Of a stretch of 64,000 nt of DNA, positions 34,579-48,443 are shown piece by piece. The position numbers and the translations under genes are program-made. The notes under the pieces are model-generated. The model was not told where the DNA came from. It saw nothing but the letters and a program-made list of their open reading frames with translations, and did not search any database. The stretch comes from Coriaria nepalensis (lineage: Eukaryota; Streptophyta; Magnoliopsida; Cucurbitales; Coriariaceae), in the NCBI GenBank assembly GCA_027186245.1, contig CP114496.1:7280001-7344000 (forward strand). Direction: 5' to 3'. Every line of letters begins with the position of its first letter. The stretch's first letter is position 1.

Positions 34579-37060
34579 TTTGGTTCTAAAATCCAGTTTG
34601 GATTTACAAGGTTTCAAATTGTCTGAATAATTATCCATTCGATCTAACTGAAATACAGTTTGCATAAACTTCAGTTTATCGAGATCATCTATAATTTAAC
34701 AGTATACGAAATGTACCGTTAACAATTGAACTTACTATATCTGATACTTGTATGGCATTTGGCATGCAGTAATAGTTCAGAGGAGGCAGATGAGGCGACA
34801 ACTAGCCGAGCCCCCTCGACCGAGCAAACTGACTAGAAACATTCATCCAAGTTAGACTATCTAATTGTATGATTGATTTGGTTAAAACATGTATTACTAA
34901 CAAGCTCATGCACTTGTTAGTATTTGTAGGTAATAAATTAGGAACAAGTACTGTGTATCATTTGTGTTTTCGCGGCAGTAATCGTTATGTGTTCCAGTGG
35001 ATTTGCAATTTTATTTCAACTTTAGTATATTCATTATCTGTTAACATATGTTTTATGTTGATGTCCTCCTGCCTACTTGTATGATACTGGATGCTTAGGG
35101 TCCCAATCGTAGCTCAACGCCGTCTTTTGAGTTGGGCCGACCTGAACTACTTGGGAGTGGGAGTGCTAACTGTATTAACGGTTTTTGAGCTTTTTGGAAG
35201 GAAAGAAAAAAAAAAAAAACTAGAGTATTGTAAATAATATTGGATCAAAATATATTGATATAACATATTTGTCTTAAGACTTTAAAAATTATAGATAAAT
35301 TATTTGTTATATACTTAGAAATTGGAACTAGGGTTAATTAATAATAATAATAATAATAATAATAAAAGTAATTAATAATCAATTATACTAATTGATAAAA
35401 CATAAATTGAATTCCATTTTTATTTCTTTGCTAGTACCTATGCATTTGGTAAAAATCAATATTAATATGAAAATTTTAAAATTATTTCGTTCCGATAATA
35501 TTTTACTCTAATAATTATGATGATTTTGTATCATTACAAATGATAATATAACATTATCATAATTATTTCGAGTATTTACTCCGAAAATACCTCAAAATAC
35601 CTCGGTTTTTCAAATGGAGGAGTATAGAGAGAGTGGAGGTTTGCATTTTTGGGGAAAACAGATGGTAAAATGTTGAATACTGGTTTTGGATCTGATGCAA
35701 AATATATATACAGCAAATTAAGCATATGAATTAAGTGTGACTGTACCATGAACCAACCGATCGAATATGCAAGAGTCTCGTTACATGCACTCGAAAGATT
35801 CTCGCATAACCTCTTAGGATTATGATAAGCTTAAGCCTCTAATGCTTTATGGAAAAGAGATAAGGATCCAGATAAAAAGTAAACAGGGGTCTAAGAACTG
35901 TACGTTACTGCCAGCCACAATTTCACTAAGAAAAAAAAAAAATGTAAAAGTTAACAGTTTAGCAGTAAAACGTACCCATGTACCAAATCCTCTTACAGCG
36001 AAGAATGCTAATCCAAATAAGGAAAAAAGCTGCAATTGTTCCCATTCCTGGCTTACTAGATCATGCTAACACCTTCTCCTTTCCAACGATTACGGCTATA
36101 GCCTACTCTTAACTACAAGCCATACCTAGGTCAGGTCTTTAAGCTTGGAAAAGTAAAAAAACTTAGATAGCTATGATTTTTCGAGGTAGACCTTTTTTTA
36201 TGATTAATATAGTAGAAGGGTTATAATTTGGTTTAGATTTAAATTTTGTGTTTAATGTTTGAGATTGTATTATAAATTTATCGAGCAATATTATGGATCT
36301 AATCACTTTTTTCAGAATTTGTAATCTTTCACCGAAAATATATTGAGGAGTTTCTCGAGTTTCAAAAAAAAAAAAAAAAAAGTTAGTTAGGATTTAACAT
36401 ATATATGTACTTATCATCAATTTTCTGATTTTAAATTTTATTTTTTATAAATTTTATAAATTATTTGTATGGTTCAAAATCTATTTGTTTAACTCACTTT
36501 GAAGAGGACTAAGTACTTAACATCTTTTCTCTTAAATCCTTTGCTAATTAATTTGACATTTTAAATGAAAATTGGGTTCTTTTTGGCAAAAGTAGTAGAA
36601 AAGAGTGAAAAGGGGGGTTTGGAGATACGTTACGATATAATTATCTAAATCATAACTGAGAGTATTATAAATGGGTTGTAATAGTACACGATTATTATAA
36701 AGTTCTTTGAACCTTGACACAGTGATAATTTTGGAATTTTTTGAAGTAAAATTATTAAATTAATTAAGGAATGAGGACCACTAGGCACTAAGGATAAGTA
36801 AAGTTTTCTTCCCATTAGGGAACATAATTGACCCATTTGAATGCAATGATATAATTAAGACCAAACATCCTTGACATAGTTATGCTTTCATAATTCGTAA
36901 CTATAAGCCGCCATCATTAGCTAAAGCAAACTCTTTAAAATTTGAGTCAAAAATATAAAATAATTAAATTTTTTTTTCTTCATAAATAATAAAAATAAAA
37001 AAATGTGGATTGTAGTACAAATGTTAAATGTACAAGGTAGAGGGAAAGGTGAAGGTAGAG
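34579..37060. other. AT-rich intergenic region
   Basis: A possible last exon of gene C lies at 34770-34836 and an (AAT)n tract at 35337-35364. The small open frames here have no family features. I see nothing else over about 2.4 kb. Confidence 0.5.
35337..35364. repeat. (AAT)n microsatellite
   Basis: About nine uninterrupted ATA/AAT units. Confidence 0.85.
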
Positions 37061-37467
37061 CTGCTAAAATGGACCGGAGTTTTTGGCCCGACCCATGACT
37101 TGAGAGAAAAATTCGACTCTAAGTCTGATCCAACCCATCTTTAGATAGGTCAAGCCAAACCCGACCTAGATATAAGGTCAGGCTTCAACACATTTTCAAA
37201 CTCAACGAATCAGGTTAGGCCTGGCTCATCTAGACTTAGCCTAGCTACACCGCAGGCTACCTAGCTTGCGGTGTAGGTGCATGTGCTGCAAGCTTTTTGC
37301 ACTAATTTGAGAAGATTGGAAAGCCCTCTCAAATCCTTTCAAATTTTTTGGGCAGGAATTTAATTTTTTTATTTTTATTTTACACCCCTCATATAATAAT
37401 TTTTAAATTATCCTCCCACTCGATTTTTTTTCCATAAATCTCTCTTTCACTCTAATTATTCCTCATA

Positions 37468-37620
37468 TTTTCTCTCTCTCACACACACACACTCTCTCTC
37501 TCTCTCATATCTTATATAATCTTCTAATTTCTAATACTCTAAATTATAATTCATCTTCATTCTTCCATAATCCCTAATATTTTCTCTCTCACACACACAC
37601 ACACACACTCTCTCTCTCTC
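37468..37620. repeat. Duplicated CT/CA microsatellite block
   Basis: Two stretches of the form (TC)n(AC)n(TC)n, about 37470-37507 and 37583-37620, sit in partly duplicated flanking sequence about 117 bp apart inside the hAT element. Confidence 0.7.
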
Positions 37621-38019
37621 AATCTCTTATCCATATTCTTTAATCTCAATCCCTAATCCCCTATTTTTCATAAATTAAATCAAAGTCCAAAGTAATTAAT
37701 TTTTAATGTTAAAAATATTATTGTTTATTAAGTATTATTATACTTAATGTTAATGTTGTACTTTTTTTTTACTTAAAATTTTATTTATTTATGTTTTTTA
37801 TGATTTATGATTTACTCTTAAATTCTTTTTATGACATGGATCATCATTAATATGACTTCAATTCTCTAAATGAGTATGAGCAAAAAAAATTTGTCGAAAT
37901 CGATTCAAATTCATTGCTGATACAATTAGTTCCAGCACAATTTAATATGCTACCATGTCTACCACCACCATCATATTCGTCTAATACCAATATTGTTACT
38001 GTTGCAAGTACAATGTGCA

Positions 38020-39956
38020 CAAAAAGACGTAATAAGCAAACATCTGATATTTGGGATGCATTCGATGTAGTTTCACACAAAAATAAGAAAGACGAGAACA
38101 TCGGTGGTACAATATGCAAGTATTGAAAAAGTATTTTGGTCAGAGGTCCAAATGATGGAACTAAACAATTGAAATGCTATAAAGAAAAATGCATGGCTAA
38201 AGCTGATGCATGTATGAATCAGAGTCAACTGAATTTTAACATTAATGATACAGTTAGTATATGGACTTATAATCTAATGGTTGAGAGAGAATCTTTAGTT
38301 AGACTTATTGCTGCTACTGATTTACTTATTAATTTTGGTGACAGTGTCTATTATGAGAAGTACATTAGAAGAGCATATAACTCATAATATAAGAGCACAA
38401 GTAAAAATACTACTAAATCTAATATACTTGTATATTTTTTAAAAAAAATGTGATGAATTAAAATTAAAATGTGGTGATTTAAATCTGAATTTTGCTTTAA
38501 CTTCTGATATTTGGAATGCACGTTCTAAAAATGACTATTTATATGCTGATATTCATTACTTAGATTTAGAGTTGACTTTAAATAAAAAAATAAATAGGAT
38601 TTAGAGTTATAGAATAAACACATACTGGTGAAAATATATGTGATTTAATAATTAAAATTTTGAATGAGTTTGATATCAAAAATCTTATAATATTCATAAG
38701 TTTGGATAATACTGCAGCAAACACAAGAGTCGTCTCTTTATTTGAATCACAGCTTAGCCAATATAATGGTGAATTTTTCCTACATCAACGTTGCATGTGT
38801 CACATGATAAACCTCATTATAAAATTTGGTATGAAAGAACAACAAGTAAACTATTTTATTGATAAAATTATATTGGTATTATATTGTATTACTAGTTCAA
38901 ATTCTAGGATATCTAAGTTTAAAATGTATTATAGGGCATTCAATATGGAGTCTCAAAAGTTTGGAATCGATATGTCGGTAAGATGGAATTCTACGTATTT
39001 GATATTGAAAAGTGCCCTCCCACATAAATAAATAATTAGTGGTTTTTTAAATTCTTGTAATCATCCTGACATATTGAATATTTCTAATTGTGATATACCT
39101 GAAAATGTACATGCTTTTTAGAAATATTTTATGATTATATTGTTCGACTTTCAGGTGTTTAGTATCATACATCTCTTCTTGTTTTGCATTCACTTGTTGA
39201 AATAACTAGCTTATTTCATATATATGAGAATGATGAAGTGTTTAAACCAGTTATTCATAAAATGGTTTCAAAATCTAAAAAATATTGGAAGGAAATTCTT
39301 TTTTTATATACTTTTTCTTTTATATTAGATCCTAGGGTTAAGTTACAGAGTTTAACAATACTCTTACATTTATGAGTCAATGTATAAATATTGATTATTC
39401 TTTTATTATTACTAACGCTACTAACAAGTTATTTGAAGTGTTTAGTCTTTATGATAATAAGTACAGTTAGTTGCGGCAAAAGACATGAGAACAAGAGATT
39501 TGACCCAAGAGGAATAGTTGAAATTTTGTTAGCTATTGCAGTTCCAGTTCCAGTTTCACTGGGATGAAACTCCAGAAATAACTCGAAACTGATTTCTCTT
39601 TTTTTTTTTAGTTCTTGTGCAAATAATTCATAATCCTTATGTTTTTGGATTGGTGGAAGAAAAACTCTACACGATTTCCTATACTAGCACGACTTGCACG
39701 ATATGTCTTAACTATTTCCATCTCAACGGTTTCTTTCGAATCATCATTCAACATATATAAGAGAGTTATTGAAGATAAGAGGGTTTCGTTAAAGCAGAAA
39801 TTGGTTGAAACATTATTTTGCATAAGAGATTGGGAACATGAAGCTCATCAAGATCAACATATAATTTATAATGAAGACTTGGTTCAATATTTTCAGAATA
39901 TGTTCTTAGATGAAAATTTTTTTGTAGTGGGAAGCAGTTTTGTGGTCCACCAATAA
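38020..39956 (+). pseudogene. hAT transposase pseudogene
   Basis: Pieces in order: a BED zinc-finger start (RRNKQTSDIWDAFDVV to GGTICKY) in which the next codon is TGA where the second zinc-binding Cys is expected; a middle part with SLDNTAANTR and RCMCHMINLIIKFG, typical of the hAT catalytic region; and the C-terminal dimerisation domain FLDWWKKNSTRFPILARLAR through STVSFESSFN. Stops and frame changes separate them, so no full transposase can be made. Confidence 0.85.
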
Positions 39957-40369
39957 CCAACCACCATTAATAAATGGATAATAGATTATATATTATAGTT
40001 TATTAGCAAAATTTTATTATTTTATTATTATTCTTTATTTATAGCTTCATTGTAAGATCATTTTTTCCTCCTTAAGGTCAGAAGGTTTTTTTGACGGAAC
40101 CATAATGGTTGAGTCACAATGGTTTAATCATCTATATATTATTTAATAATACACAATAAAATCTTTATTTGGTCAAAAATTTATTTATTTATTTGAGATG
40201 CTCTTAGTTATTTGATAATTTGAGATATTTTTAGTTATTTAGTTGTAAAATTTGATAATACAATTTGATAATTTTGTTTGGATTGTTCTTGGACATCTTG
40301 GTTTCTTACATTTAAGAATTAAGATTATATTTTGCTAGTTTACTCTAAGGGTCAAAAGCGTCAAGGCCC

Positions 40370-40690
40370 TGAGAATTGAGATACACAAACTGACGTCTCA
40401 CATATCGGTCTATGGTCGAAGGATCAAAGGCCTCGAAGCCTTGAGATGCACAAACCACGTCTCAGTCACTCTCACATGTCGGTATATGGTCGAAGGCCTC
40501 AATGTCTTGAGATACACAGACCGACATCTCACATATCGGTCTGTAGTCAAAAAGTCGGAGGGTCAAAGGTTCGAAGGCTCTGAGATGCACAGAGCCATAG
40601 ACCGACGTCTCACATATCAGTATACGGTCGAAGGGTCGAAGGGTCGAGAGGTCAAATGGTTGAAAGGTCGAGGGTCGACGGGCATCTCAC
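40370..40690. repeat. Four imperfect tandem repeats, 65-73 bp period
   Basis: Each unit carries GAGATRCACA, then a GACGTCTCACATATCGGT-like stretch and a TATGGTCGAAGG-like stretch. The GAGAT words start at 40378, 40443, 40509 and 40582. The array lies inside the right part of the hAT element. Confidence 0.75.
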
Positions 40691-41222
40691 ATTTGGACCT
40701 TGATTTTGATATATAGGTCTAATATTTAAGTCTAATGATAAAAAGTTCAACCTTTATAGTTTTAAGTCTAATGTTCAAACATTAGCTTATGCCTTATGAT
40801 AGAAATTAGAAAGGTTCGAGGCTTTGAGATTTAGGATTGAATAAAATTAATTACTTTACAAAGATTTAAATATTATCTAATGTTTAAACATTAGTTTTAG
40901 AAAGGCTCAAGGCACTTCAAGCTTTAGAATTTAAATATTAATTATTTTGTTAATTTATTTTAATAATAATTTATTATTGATATTTTATTTAAAAATGACC
41001 AGACTCATTTTAAGCTCAATCGAATTCGGCTCATTTTAAGCCCATTTGGGTTCATGATAAACTCAAAAGACTTTTCAAACTAAGCTCGGATATATATTTT
41101 GAAAATAGACCAAACTCAACTCTGAGCCTATCTTTTTTCAGGCTCAACCCGACCTGACCCTAAATAATAAAAAGTCTGATGGGAGCCTGGTAGGCCGGGC
41201 CGATTGGCCCATTTTAACATTG

Positions 41223-44200
41223 AGGGAGCATCAGAATTGAAAAGACATGGCAGATTCACATGGTCATGACCCAAATGCATATATGTATAATTAATATCAC
41301 TAAATTGATTCTAAGAAAATATATTCAAATTAAAAAATTACTCAATCTTCTATTAAATAAAAATTAAATTTAAATGAATGAAATAATTTAGTTAATTTAC
41401 ATTAATTATATTATTAATAAATCAATAACTAATTAATATTAATAATAATTATCAAATTATTTATTTTATTTAATATCTTTACTATTTTGCAATACTGATT
41501 GTACATTACAGAAAAACATCCTTAAGCCCTCATAAATATTTTATGAAAAAAATTCACAACTAAGAAATTAAAATGAGAAATAAAAATAAAATAAGATCAA
41601 ACAATAGAAAGTCAGTCCCATTCTGACGCCGTTAACTTCTACGTACTGGTTGTCCTAAAATTATTTCCTTTTTCCAATTTTTTCCGGGGAAAATTATTTG
41701 ATTGGGTCCCACTTAAGGATATGGTCCTGAAATCGATTCTGACGTCTGAATCATCTCTCCACTGGTGTGCCCGTAAGTGACAATTATATATACTAAAATA
41801 TTTTTGAGGCGCGTGTGTACCAGACCCAGTGACGTGGCATCACTTAGATTGTTGTGCAGACACTAAGCTTGTTCTGATTGGAGATCGTTGCTTGCTTTTG
41901 CTCATTGACTGTGTGTGGATTTCAAAGTTGACCCACAATCTCTCTCCCACGTGTTGGTCCCGTGCAGAGTTGATCGTTTTCCTGACGCGCCTTTGCGGGA
42001 GGTGAAAGGCACTTTCTACCTACTTTTTCCCCTCACTTTTCGTTTTGTTTTTTTTTTTTCCTCAAACTTTCTACCTACTTAAAATAGCAAAATTATAATA
42101 CGGGGAATGTGAATAGACTAATTTTAATTTCGTTTCCATTCTCTTTTTTAAATAATATATAAGAAAAAAATTAATAAATTAATTTTTAATTATAATTAAT
42201 TATTTATTTATTTTATAAATATTTATTATTATATTAATAATATTTTAAAATTTTAAAAATTTATATAAATTATAAACTTGATTTAAATTAATATATAAAT
42301 TAAATTATCAATAATAGATTTCAAAATATAAAAAAAAACTCATCTTGGCATTCCGATCCGTTCCCAATCCCATGGTCATGGTACTAAATGTAGAATAAAA
42401 TTTTTATTATCATTTCAGATATCGATATAAATATAATAGAATCATTAAATATCATCTAAAATATAATTAATTAATTATTTTATTTAAAAAAAATTATAGT
42501 AAATTATTTATTATTTTTATGTCTTAAAAATAGAGATTAAACAATATTATTATTTCTTAAAAATAGAGATTAAACAAAATTTAATTATAAATTAAATGGA
42601 TATATTCTCGGGTTAGGTTAAGTGATATGAAATAATTATAATAATATATATTATATAGTATAAATTTCACTTTAATTTAAAAAAACCCAAAAAAAAAAAA
42701 GTCTAAAAAATGTACTCTTTTCGTCACTCACTAATACCAAAAGTTAAACCTAATCAAAATAAACATTGGCAAAAGCAAAAAAAATAACAAAACACTCCCA
42801 ACTTGATCTCAATTAGCTTGATACAAGTTAACATAAAGATCATTAATCATACAACATGTATACGTAACAAAACATGTCTCTTTGATATCATAATCCCCAT
42901 ATTCAACTTCCAAACCTAAACCTAAACTTATTATTATCCAAATCCGACCCAAATTAGTTGCAAGAAATAAGGTCCAGTCAAACCAACCCTGGTTCGGTAA
43001 ATTTCAGCTGGAGGAAGGTACAGCACACGATAAGCAGCAGCAGAAAAAGAAAATAAATGGACAGTAGTAGTAGTTGGGTGTCCTCGTCTGAGCAACAATT
43101 GTCCTGGGCAAGGGGAGGGCCGCAGTGGCAGGGCAGGGCAGGGCAGAGCAGGCAGGCACAGAGCTTCCACACTCCGCCGTGGCGCCGCCCCTCTTCCTCT
43201 TTAGCCTTTACTTACAAACAGTGGTGGACCCCACACACACATCTGGCCTGCCCTACCACTGAAAATTTGTGGGTCCCGAAAAATCCTGATTATGGTCTTT
43301 GGGGCTAGAGTTAAGAGCAGTATACTTAGGATCAGCATCTCTTTTAGCACGACGCTCCCAGCTAAGAGCGTTCAGAAAATCGGTCATATTTATGGGATTA
43401 AAAATTAAATCGATTATATAAAATTTATGAATTTAGTGTATAATCGATTAGTGATAGGTTTAGTTTAAATCCAATTTATAAAATTTGGCCTAAAAATAAA
43501 TTAAAAAAATTTGTAGAAAATTAATAATATATATATAGAGGTTAAATAATTTAATTTTTATATATACATTAATTATTTTTAAAATAATATTTATCTTTAA
43601 ACTTATTTTTATAATTAGAAGGTTTTACTTTTAAAAAATACAATACTATTTATTAGAGCTTGATATAAAATATATAAGAAAATATCATATTATATAATAA
43701 ACATTTTATAAAATAATTTAATTAAATAAATTTCTAAATACATTATTATTATTTAAAATTTACACAAATTTAATCAGGTACTTATTTAAATATATTCATC
43801 TCAATTTAATTTCAATTATATTAAGGATATTAAAAAAAAATTAGGATCTTAATTAATATCTTTAACTCTAAAAAAAATATTTTAATTATCAACTTTATTA
43901 TATAAAATTTATTTTTATATTATTCTTATTTATGAAAAAATGATCATCCATAAATTTATATTCAATTCAATCTAAAATTTTAGTCAAATTTCTAAAATAT
44001 TTAGATTAATTATGGGTGAAAATTTTAAAATTGGTTATAAAAATCGGCCATCCAACCATTCACCCTCCTAGATCCTGCCACGCACCTCCTCCTCCCTCCT
44101 CCGACTATGCATTTACGTTAATTTCCATAAATAACCCTTCAAAATTTATAAATAAAATAAAAAATAAATATTCCTAAAAGTTAGTAAAAAAACAAAAAAT

Positions 44201-44527
44201 AGTGTATAAATTGGAATCATGTTATTATGGCCTCGCCTCCATTGTATCTTATCTTCTCTCTCTCTGTCTTTTTTTTATTTTTGCTCTCTCTGTCCTCGAT
44301 GTTCCTTATTTGGAGCTCTGACGCCTCTCTGTCCTTCCTTATCATGTTCTCTTGAAAGAGGAACAGAAGAAGGAAAAAAATTTAAAAAGCCTGAATTTTT
44401 CATGTACCCTCCCTCCTCCCTCAACACCAGCCATAAAATTGATTTGATTCTCAATTTTTCATTCCAACTCACTCACTCTGAAATGAAATTCTAGACCTTC
44501 TTAGACAACAAAATTGAAGAGAAAACG
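41223..44527. other. Intergenic region upstream of the DELLA gene
   Basis: Mostly very AT-rich, with a GC-rich island at about 43050-43290 (repeated GGGCA words) and a CT-rich leader-like stretch at 44240-44300 just before the DELLA gene. A CACGTG box lies near 41948. No coding region with a recognisable domain. Confidence 0.5.
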
Positions 44528-46231
44528 ATGAAGAGAGAACTTGACCGGGAAGAAGCGTCAATGGCATTTCATACAGGTAAGGCGAAGCTCATCTGGGAAG
44601 AATTAGAAGAAGAAGAAGAAGCACAGCGCCCCAGGAATCTCCCGGCCGTCTTCGGCGGCGGCGGGGGCATGGATGAGTTGCTGGCCGTTCTGGGTTACAA
44701 AGTACGTTCATCGGAGATGGATGACGTGGCGGAGAAGCTTGAACAGCTGGAAATGGTGATGGGCTCAGCGGCTCAAGAAGATGGGGCTTCTAATCTATAT
44801 ACTGACACTGTTCATTACAACCCGTCTGATCTCTCGGGCTGGGTCGAAAGCATGTTGTCTGAATTCAACGATCCTCTCCTAACGCAATCTCAAACCGGCG
44901 TTCCAAATGGCGTTTACGAGGATGATTCCGAGTACGATCTGAGAGTAATCCCAGGCATTGCAGCTAACTACCCACCACCCCGGCCACAAAACAGCTCAGA
45001 AAACCAGCCTTCAAAACGGTTCAGATCCTCGACCCGGTTTATTCCACCCGAACCGCTTTTGCCTCCCTGTCCCGAACGGTCCCGGTCTGTAGTCGTCATT
45101 GACACGCAAGAAGCCGGCGTGAGGCTAGTCCACACTCTCATGGCTTGCGCGGAAGCCGTCCAGCAGGACAATCTCAAACTAGCCGACGCTCTCATCAAGC
45201 AAATTGGCTTATTAGCCGCATCTCAACCTGGCGCCATGCGGAAAGTCGCGACTTACTTTGCAGAAGCTCTGGCTCGTCGTGTTTACGGCATCTTCCCACA
45301 AGGTGGTCTTGAATTCGACACCGCGTATTGTGATGTTCTTCAGATGCATTTCTATGAATCCTGCCCTTACCTTAAGTTCGCGCATTTCACGGCGAATCAA
45401 CTCATACTCGGGTCGTTCAATTCTACGGGTAAGAACAGAGTGCATGTGATCGATTTCGGGCTGAAACAGGGGATGCAATGGCCAGCTTTAATGCAGGCTC
45501 TTGCATTGCGGCCCGGTGGGCCTCCAGTTTTCCGCCTCACCGCAATCAGCCATGCTGACGAACTTCAGCCAGTGGGATTGAAACTGGCCCAGTTTGCGGA
45601 TACACTTGGGGTCGAGTTCGAGTTCCGGGGGTTTGTTTGTAACAGCTTGGCTGATATTGAACTGGACCTGCTTGATATCGGCCCGCCCGAGATCGAGACC
45701 GTGGCGGTTAACTCGGTTCTCGAACTTCACCCCTTTCTGGCCAATCCCGGTTCCATAGAGGAGGTTCTGTGCTTGATCAAATCGATGAAGCCAAAAATTG
45801 TGACAATTGTGGAGCAGGAAGGGAATCATAATGGACCAATTTTCGTGGAGCGGTTCAATGAGGCATTGAATTATTACTCGAACCTGTTCGACTCGCTCGA
45901 GGTGGTAGGCCCACCGAATCAAGACCTCCTTATGTCAGAGGTGTATTTGGGTAGGCAGATATGTAATGTGGTTGCTTGTGAAGGTGCAGACCGGGTGGAA
46001 CGGCACGAGACATTGACTCAATGGCAAGCCCGGTTGGGTCTGGCCGGTTTCGACCCGGTTCATATCGGGTCGAATGCTTTTAAGCAGGCAAGTACTTTGT
46101 TGGCGCTTTTTGCAGGGAGAGATGGGTATGAAGTGGAGGAGAGGAATGGTTGCTTGATGCTTACTTGGCATACTCGGCCGTTGATTGCAATGTCAGCTTG
46201 GCAACCCTGCGGATGTGGCTGTGATGGGTAG
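44528..46231 (+). CDS. GAI: DELLA protein (GRAS family), gibberellin-signalling repressor
   Basis: Intronless frame of 567 residues, as is usual for DELLAs. The N-terminal regulatory region has the DELLA motif (49-53) within [19 protein letters not shown] near 71 and TVHYNP (94-99), the surfaces bound by the gibberellin receptor GID1. The GRAS domain starts near 195 with [15 protein letters not shown]. The VHIID block reads [21 protein letters not shown] near residue 305, and [16 protein letters not shown] near 488 is followed by the SAW end. DELLAs sit in the nucleus, repress growth by binding transcription factors, and are destroyed after gibberellin binding. The C-terminus [12 protein letters not shown] is Cys-rich and unlike the common SAW ends I know. 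The Ser/Thr/Val-rich linker is short. Whether this is GAI, RGA or an RGL copy cannot be decided from one window. Confidence 0.93.
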   Translation: MKRELDREEASMAFHTGKAKLIWEELEEEEEAQRPRNLPAVFGGGGGMDELLAVLGYKVRSSEMDDVAEKLEQLEMVMGSAAQEDGASNLYTDTVHYNPSDLSGWVESMLSEFNDPLLTQSQTGVPNGVYEDDSEYDLRVIPGIAANYPPPRPQNSSENQPSKRFRSSTRFIPPEPLLPPCPERSRSVVVIDTQEAGVRLVHTLMACAEAVQQDNLKLADALIKQIGLLAASQPGAMRKVATYFAEALARRVYGIFPQGGLEFDTAYCDVLQMHFYESCPYLKFAHFTANQLILGSFNSTGKNRVHVIDFGLKQGMQWPALMQALALRPGGPPVFRLTAISHADELQPVGLKLAQFADTLGVEFEFRGFVCNSLADIELDLLDIGPPEIETVAVNSVLELHPFLANPGSIEEVLCLIKSMKPKIVTIVEQEGNHNGPIFVERFNEALNYYSNLFDSLEVVGPPNQDLLMSEVYLGRQICNVVACEGADRVERHETLTQWQARLGLAGFDPVHIGSNAFKQASTLLALFAGRDGYEVEERNGCLMLTWHTRPLIAMSAWQPCGCGCDG

Positions 46232-46442
46232 ACTCAGTGAGTTGCCTCGGTTTGTTTGCCGAGTTAAGTACAGGTAATTAGGAAAGAAGCGAAGACTCTT
46301 AACAGTGTTGTGTGGTTTGTTTAAGTAGTAGAGCTAATATTTTACTATATAGGGAGTAAGGAAGGGTCCCTTACTATTAAGTAAGAGGTATGGTATACTC
46401 TTTTGAGTAAGAAGTTTCTAAGATCTGGAGTTTCAGTTGGGG

Positions 46443-46462
46443 TATATATATATATATATATA
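46443..46462. repeat. (TA)n microsatellite
   Basis: About ten TA units downstream of the DELLA stop codon. Confidence 0.8.
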
Positions 46463-48367
46463 ATATATGTATGTATGAAAATGAATCTATGTCTCAAGCC
46501 TTTGCTATGAATGGTCAAACATATAGTACTAGTACAAAACTCCGTTTATCCGTTTTGTGCCATTTAAATTTCTAACTATATAAACGGTGAAATAACAGAT
46601 ATTTATTAATCTATAATAGATATTTTTGATACTAGATATTTATTAATTTATAAATTTAAATCATTTTAATACTTATTCTTTTTCATTTTACATTTTTCAC
46701 TCCTAACCAAATGTCACATCGCGACATGTAGACGGCAAAACAATTAATTAAGACACTTGTAAGGTGAAAAGATAGAAAGCTTAATGGGTAATTTATCTGT
46801 AATCTAATTATGAAAGGGTTTGATAGAGTTATAAAGCTAAGGTTTAGAGTTGGAGTTTATCTGTTAATCAATTATTACATTGCCATATTAAGGGTAGGGG
46901 AAAACTCATTATCATAGTACAGTGCAAACATGATTACGAATCTTAAGGTTATCCACTAAGAGATACATGTGATGGATCGAAGTAGGCAAGACAAAGTACT
47001 ACTGCATTAAAATCTTATGTTATAAACTTCCTTTTAATTTGTGGTTGATATATGGACAAAGAAAGTAAGAAAGAAAGTAAGAAAGAAAGTTTAGCTGTTA
47101 ATAATGATGAGTTTGACATAATCATTACATAATGTTATGTTATAGTAAGGTTGTAATTAAGTGCTTACTATATTAAGGATGGAGCTTGCATGCTTCATTA
47201 ATTATTCATTTAGTGACATAAAATCTAAGATATTGTCACAATCCTACTAAAAAAAAATATATAATTTTTTTAATTATAATTACTGAGTATTCTATTTTAA
47301 CTCTCGTTAAAATTTATCTAAATATTTTTATTGCTTTAAAATATTAAGTATTCTACTTCTATAAATAATATTATGTAAATCGATATTTTCTATTTATTTT
47401 TCAAAAAATAATTATGTATGTAAAGATGTTTCGTCATATTCGATTAAAGTCGAGCTAACTTAAAGTAAAAAAAAAATACGAAAATCTCTTTTAATTTGGA
47501 TTTATCCTTATTTTCTATTTTCATCGCTTGCTTCCATTTTGCATTAAAAAAAAAATACTAATTTATTAAAATATAAAGTAGTTTAATTTATCACAAGAAT
47601 TTAACAAATGTAACCATAGTGATCAATCATATTAATACAACATAGTAATTGGTGAAAGAGTAACTAGTTCAACGTTTTTGGATTAAGGTAGCAATAACCT
47701 AACCATCGGTGAATGTCTCATACAACTGCCTAACGATATTGTACGTTTGTGCTAGATTTGGTCGCATAATATAAAATTAAAAAAAAAAAAAATATTTGAA
47801 GGTTGATATCATCACATACATATATATACACACATATATATAATTCCCAAAGTTAAATCGATAACTTTCAATACTTCCATTGCGTAATACAAAAAGTTAT
47901 AAGATCGATATTTTTCGTTTCTAAAGAAAACTAAGAGAAAAAGAATTGAGATATGATTAAGTTCTGATAAATGAACTTATTTATTTATTTAATGAGAATT
48001 AAAGTATATTATTATATTTTTCTTATAATAATTTAGATGAAAATATTCGTTATAAATAATTTATTTTAATTATATAAAATTAATATAATATTATAAAATA
48101 TATATAATTAAAGTAAATTAATCTTAATATATATTAACACTACATTATAAATTTCTTTTATAAATTTTAAGTGAAGTTGTAAAGATGATCTTAAGTGACA
48201 TCATTCAATTAATAATGGAAAAATGGACTTCAAAATCATTATGTCTTCGTGTGTTCCAACTTATACCGACTTGTGTCCATCATTTGAAATGATATGCCAC
48301 TCATTTTACTTTTTTCTTCAGCCAATTTGCAATCCACACCGTCGGTTATTTAATAAAGCTTGTTACC

Positions 48368-48443
48368 TTTCTTTTCTTTTCTTTTCTCCCACTTTCTTTT
48401 CTTTTCTTTTCTTTTCTTTTCTTTTCTTTTCTTTTCTTTTCTT
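48368..48443. repeat. (TTTTC)n microsatellite
   Basis: About fifteen pentanucleotide units with one interruption near 48388-48393. Confidence 0.85.

Larger units (their letters stand above)
37061..41222 (+). mobile_element. Decayed hAT DNA transposon
   Basis: The left end CTGCTAAAATGGACCGG and the inverted right end (CAATGTTAAAATGGGCC on the minus strand) are imperfect terminal inverted repeats, and both subterminal regions are rich in GGCCCG-type words. The 8-base flanks (AGGTAGAG and AGGGAGCA) match at five of eight positions, a possible eroded target duplication. Transposase remnants lie between. The exact ends are uncertain by a few bases. Confidence 0.8.

Noticed and set aside
35081..35165. 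GC-richer stretch after RNase-like gene C, considered as another LTR edge or exon
   Set aside because: No repeat partner, splice pattern or coding match could be seen.
40370..40690. CRISPR-like array of repeats
   Set aside because: Repeats diverge from each other and spacing is irregular, with no direct identical repeats; this is a plant genome and the array lies inside a hAT element.
43057..43308. Open frame in a GC-rich island upstream of the DELLA gene
   Set aside because: Low-complexity composition on both strands and no recognisable domain; more likely a promoter-side GC island.
45488..45922. Minus-strand open frame of 144 codons
   Set aside because: It is the antisense shadow of the DELLA coding region with no family features.
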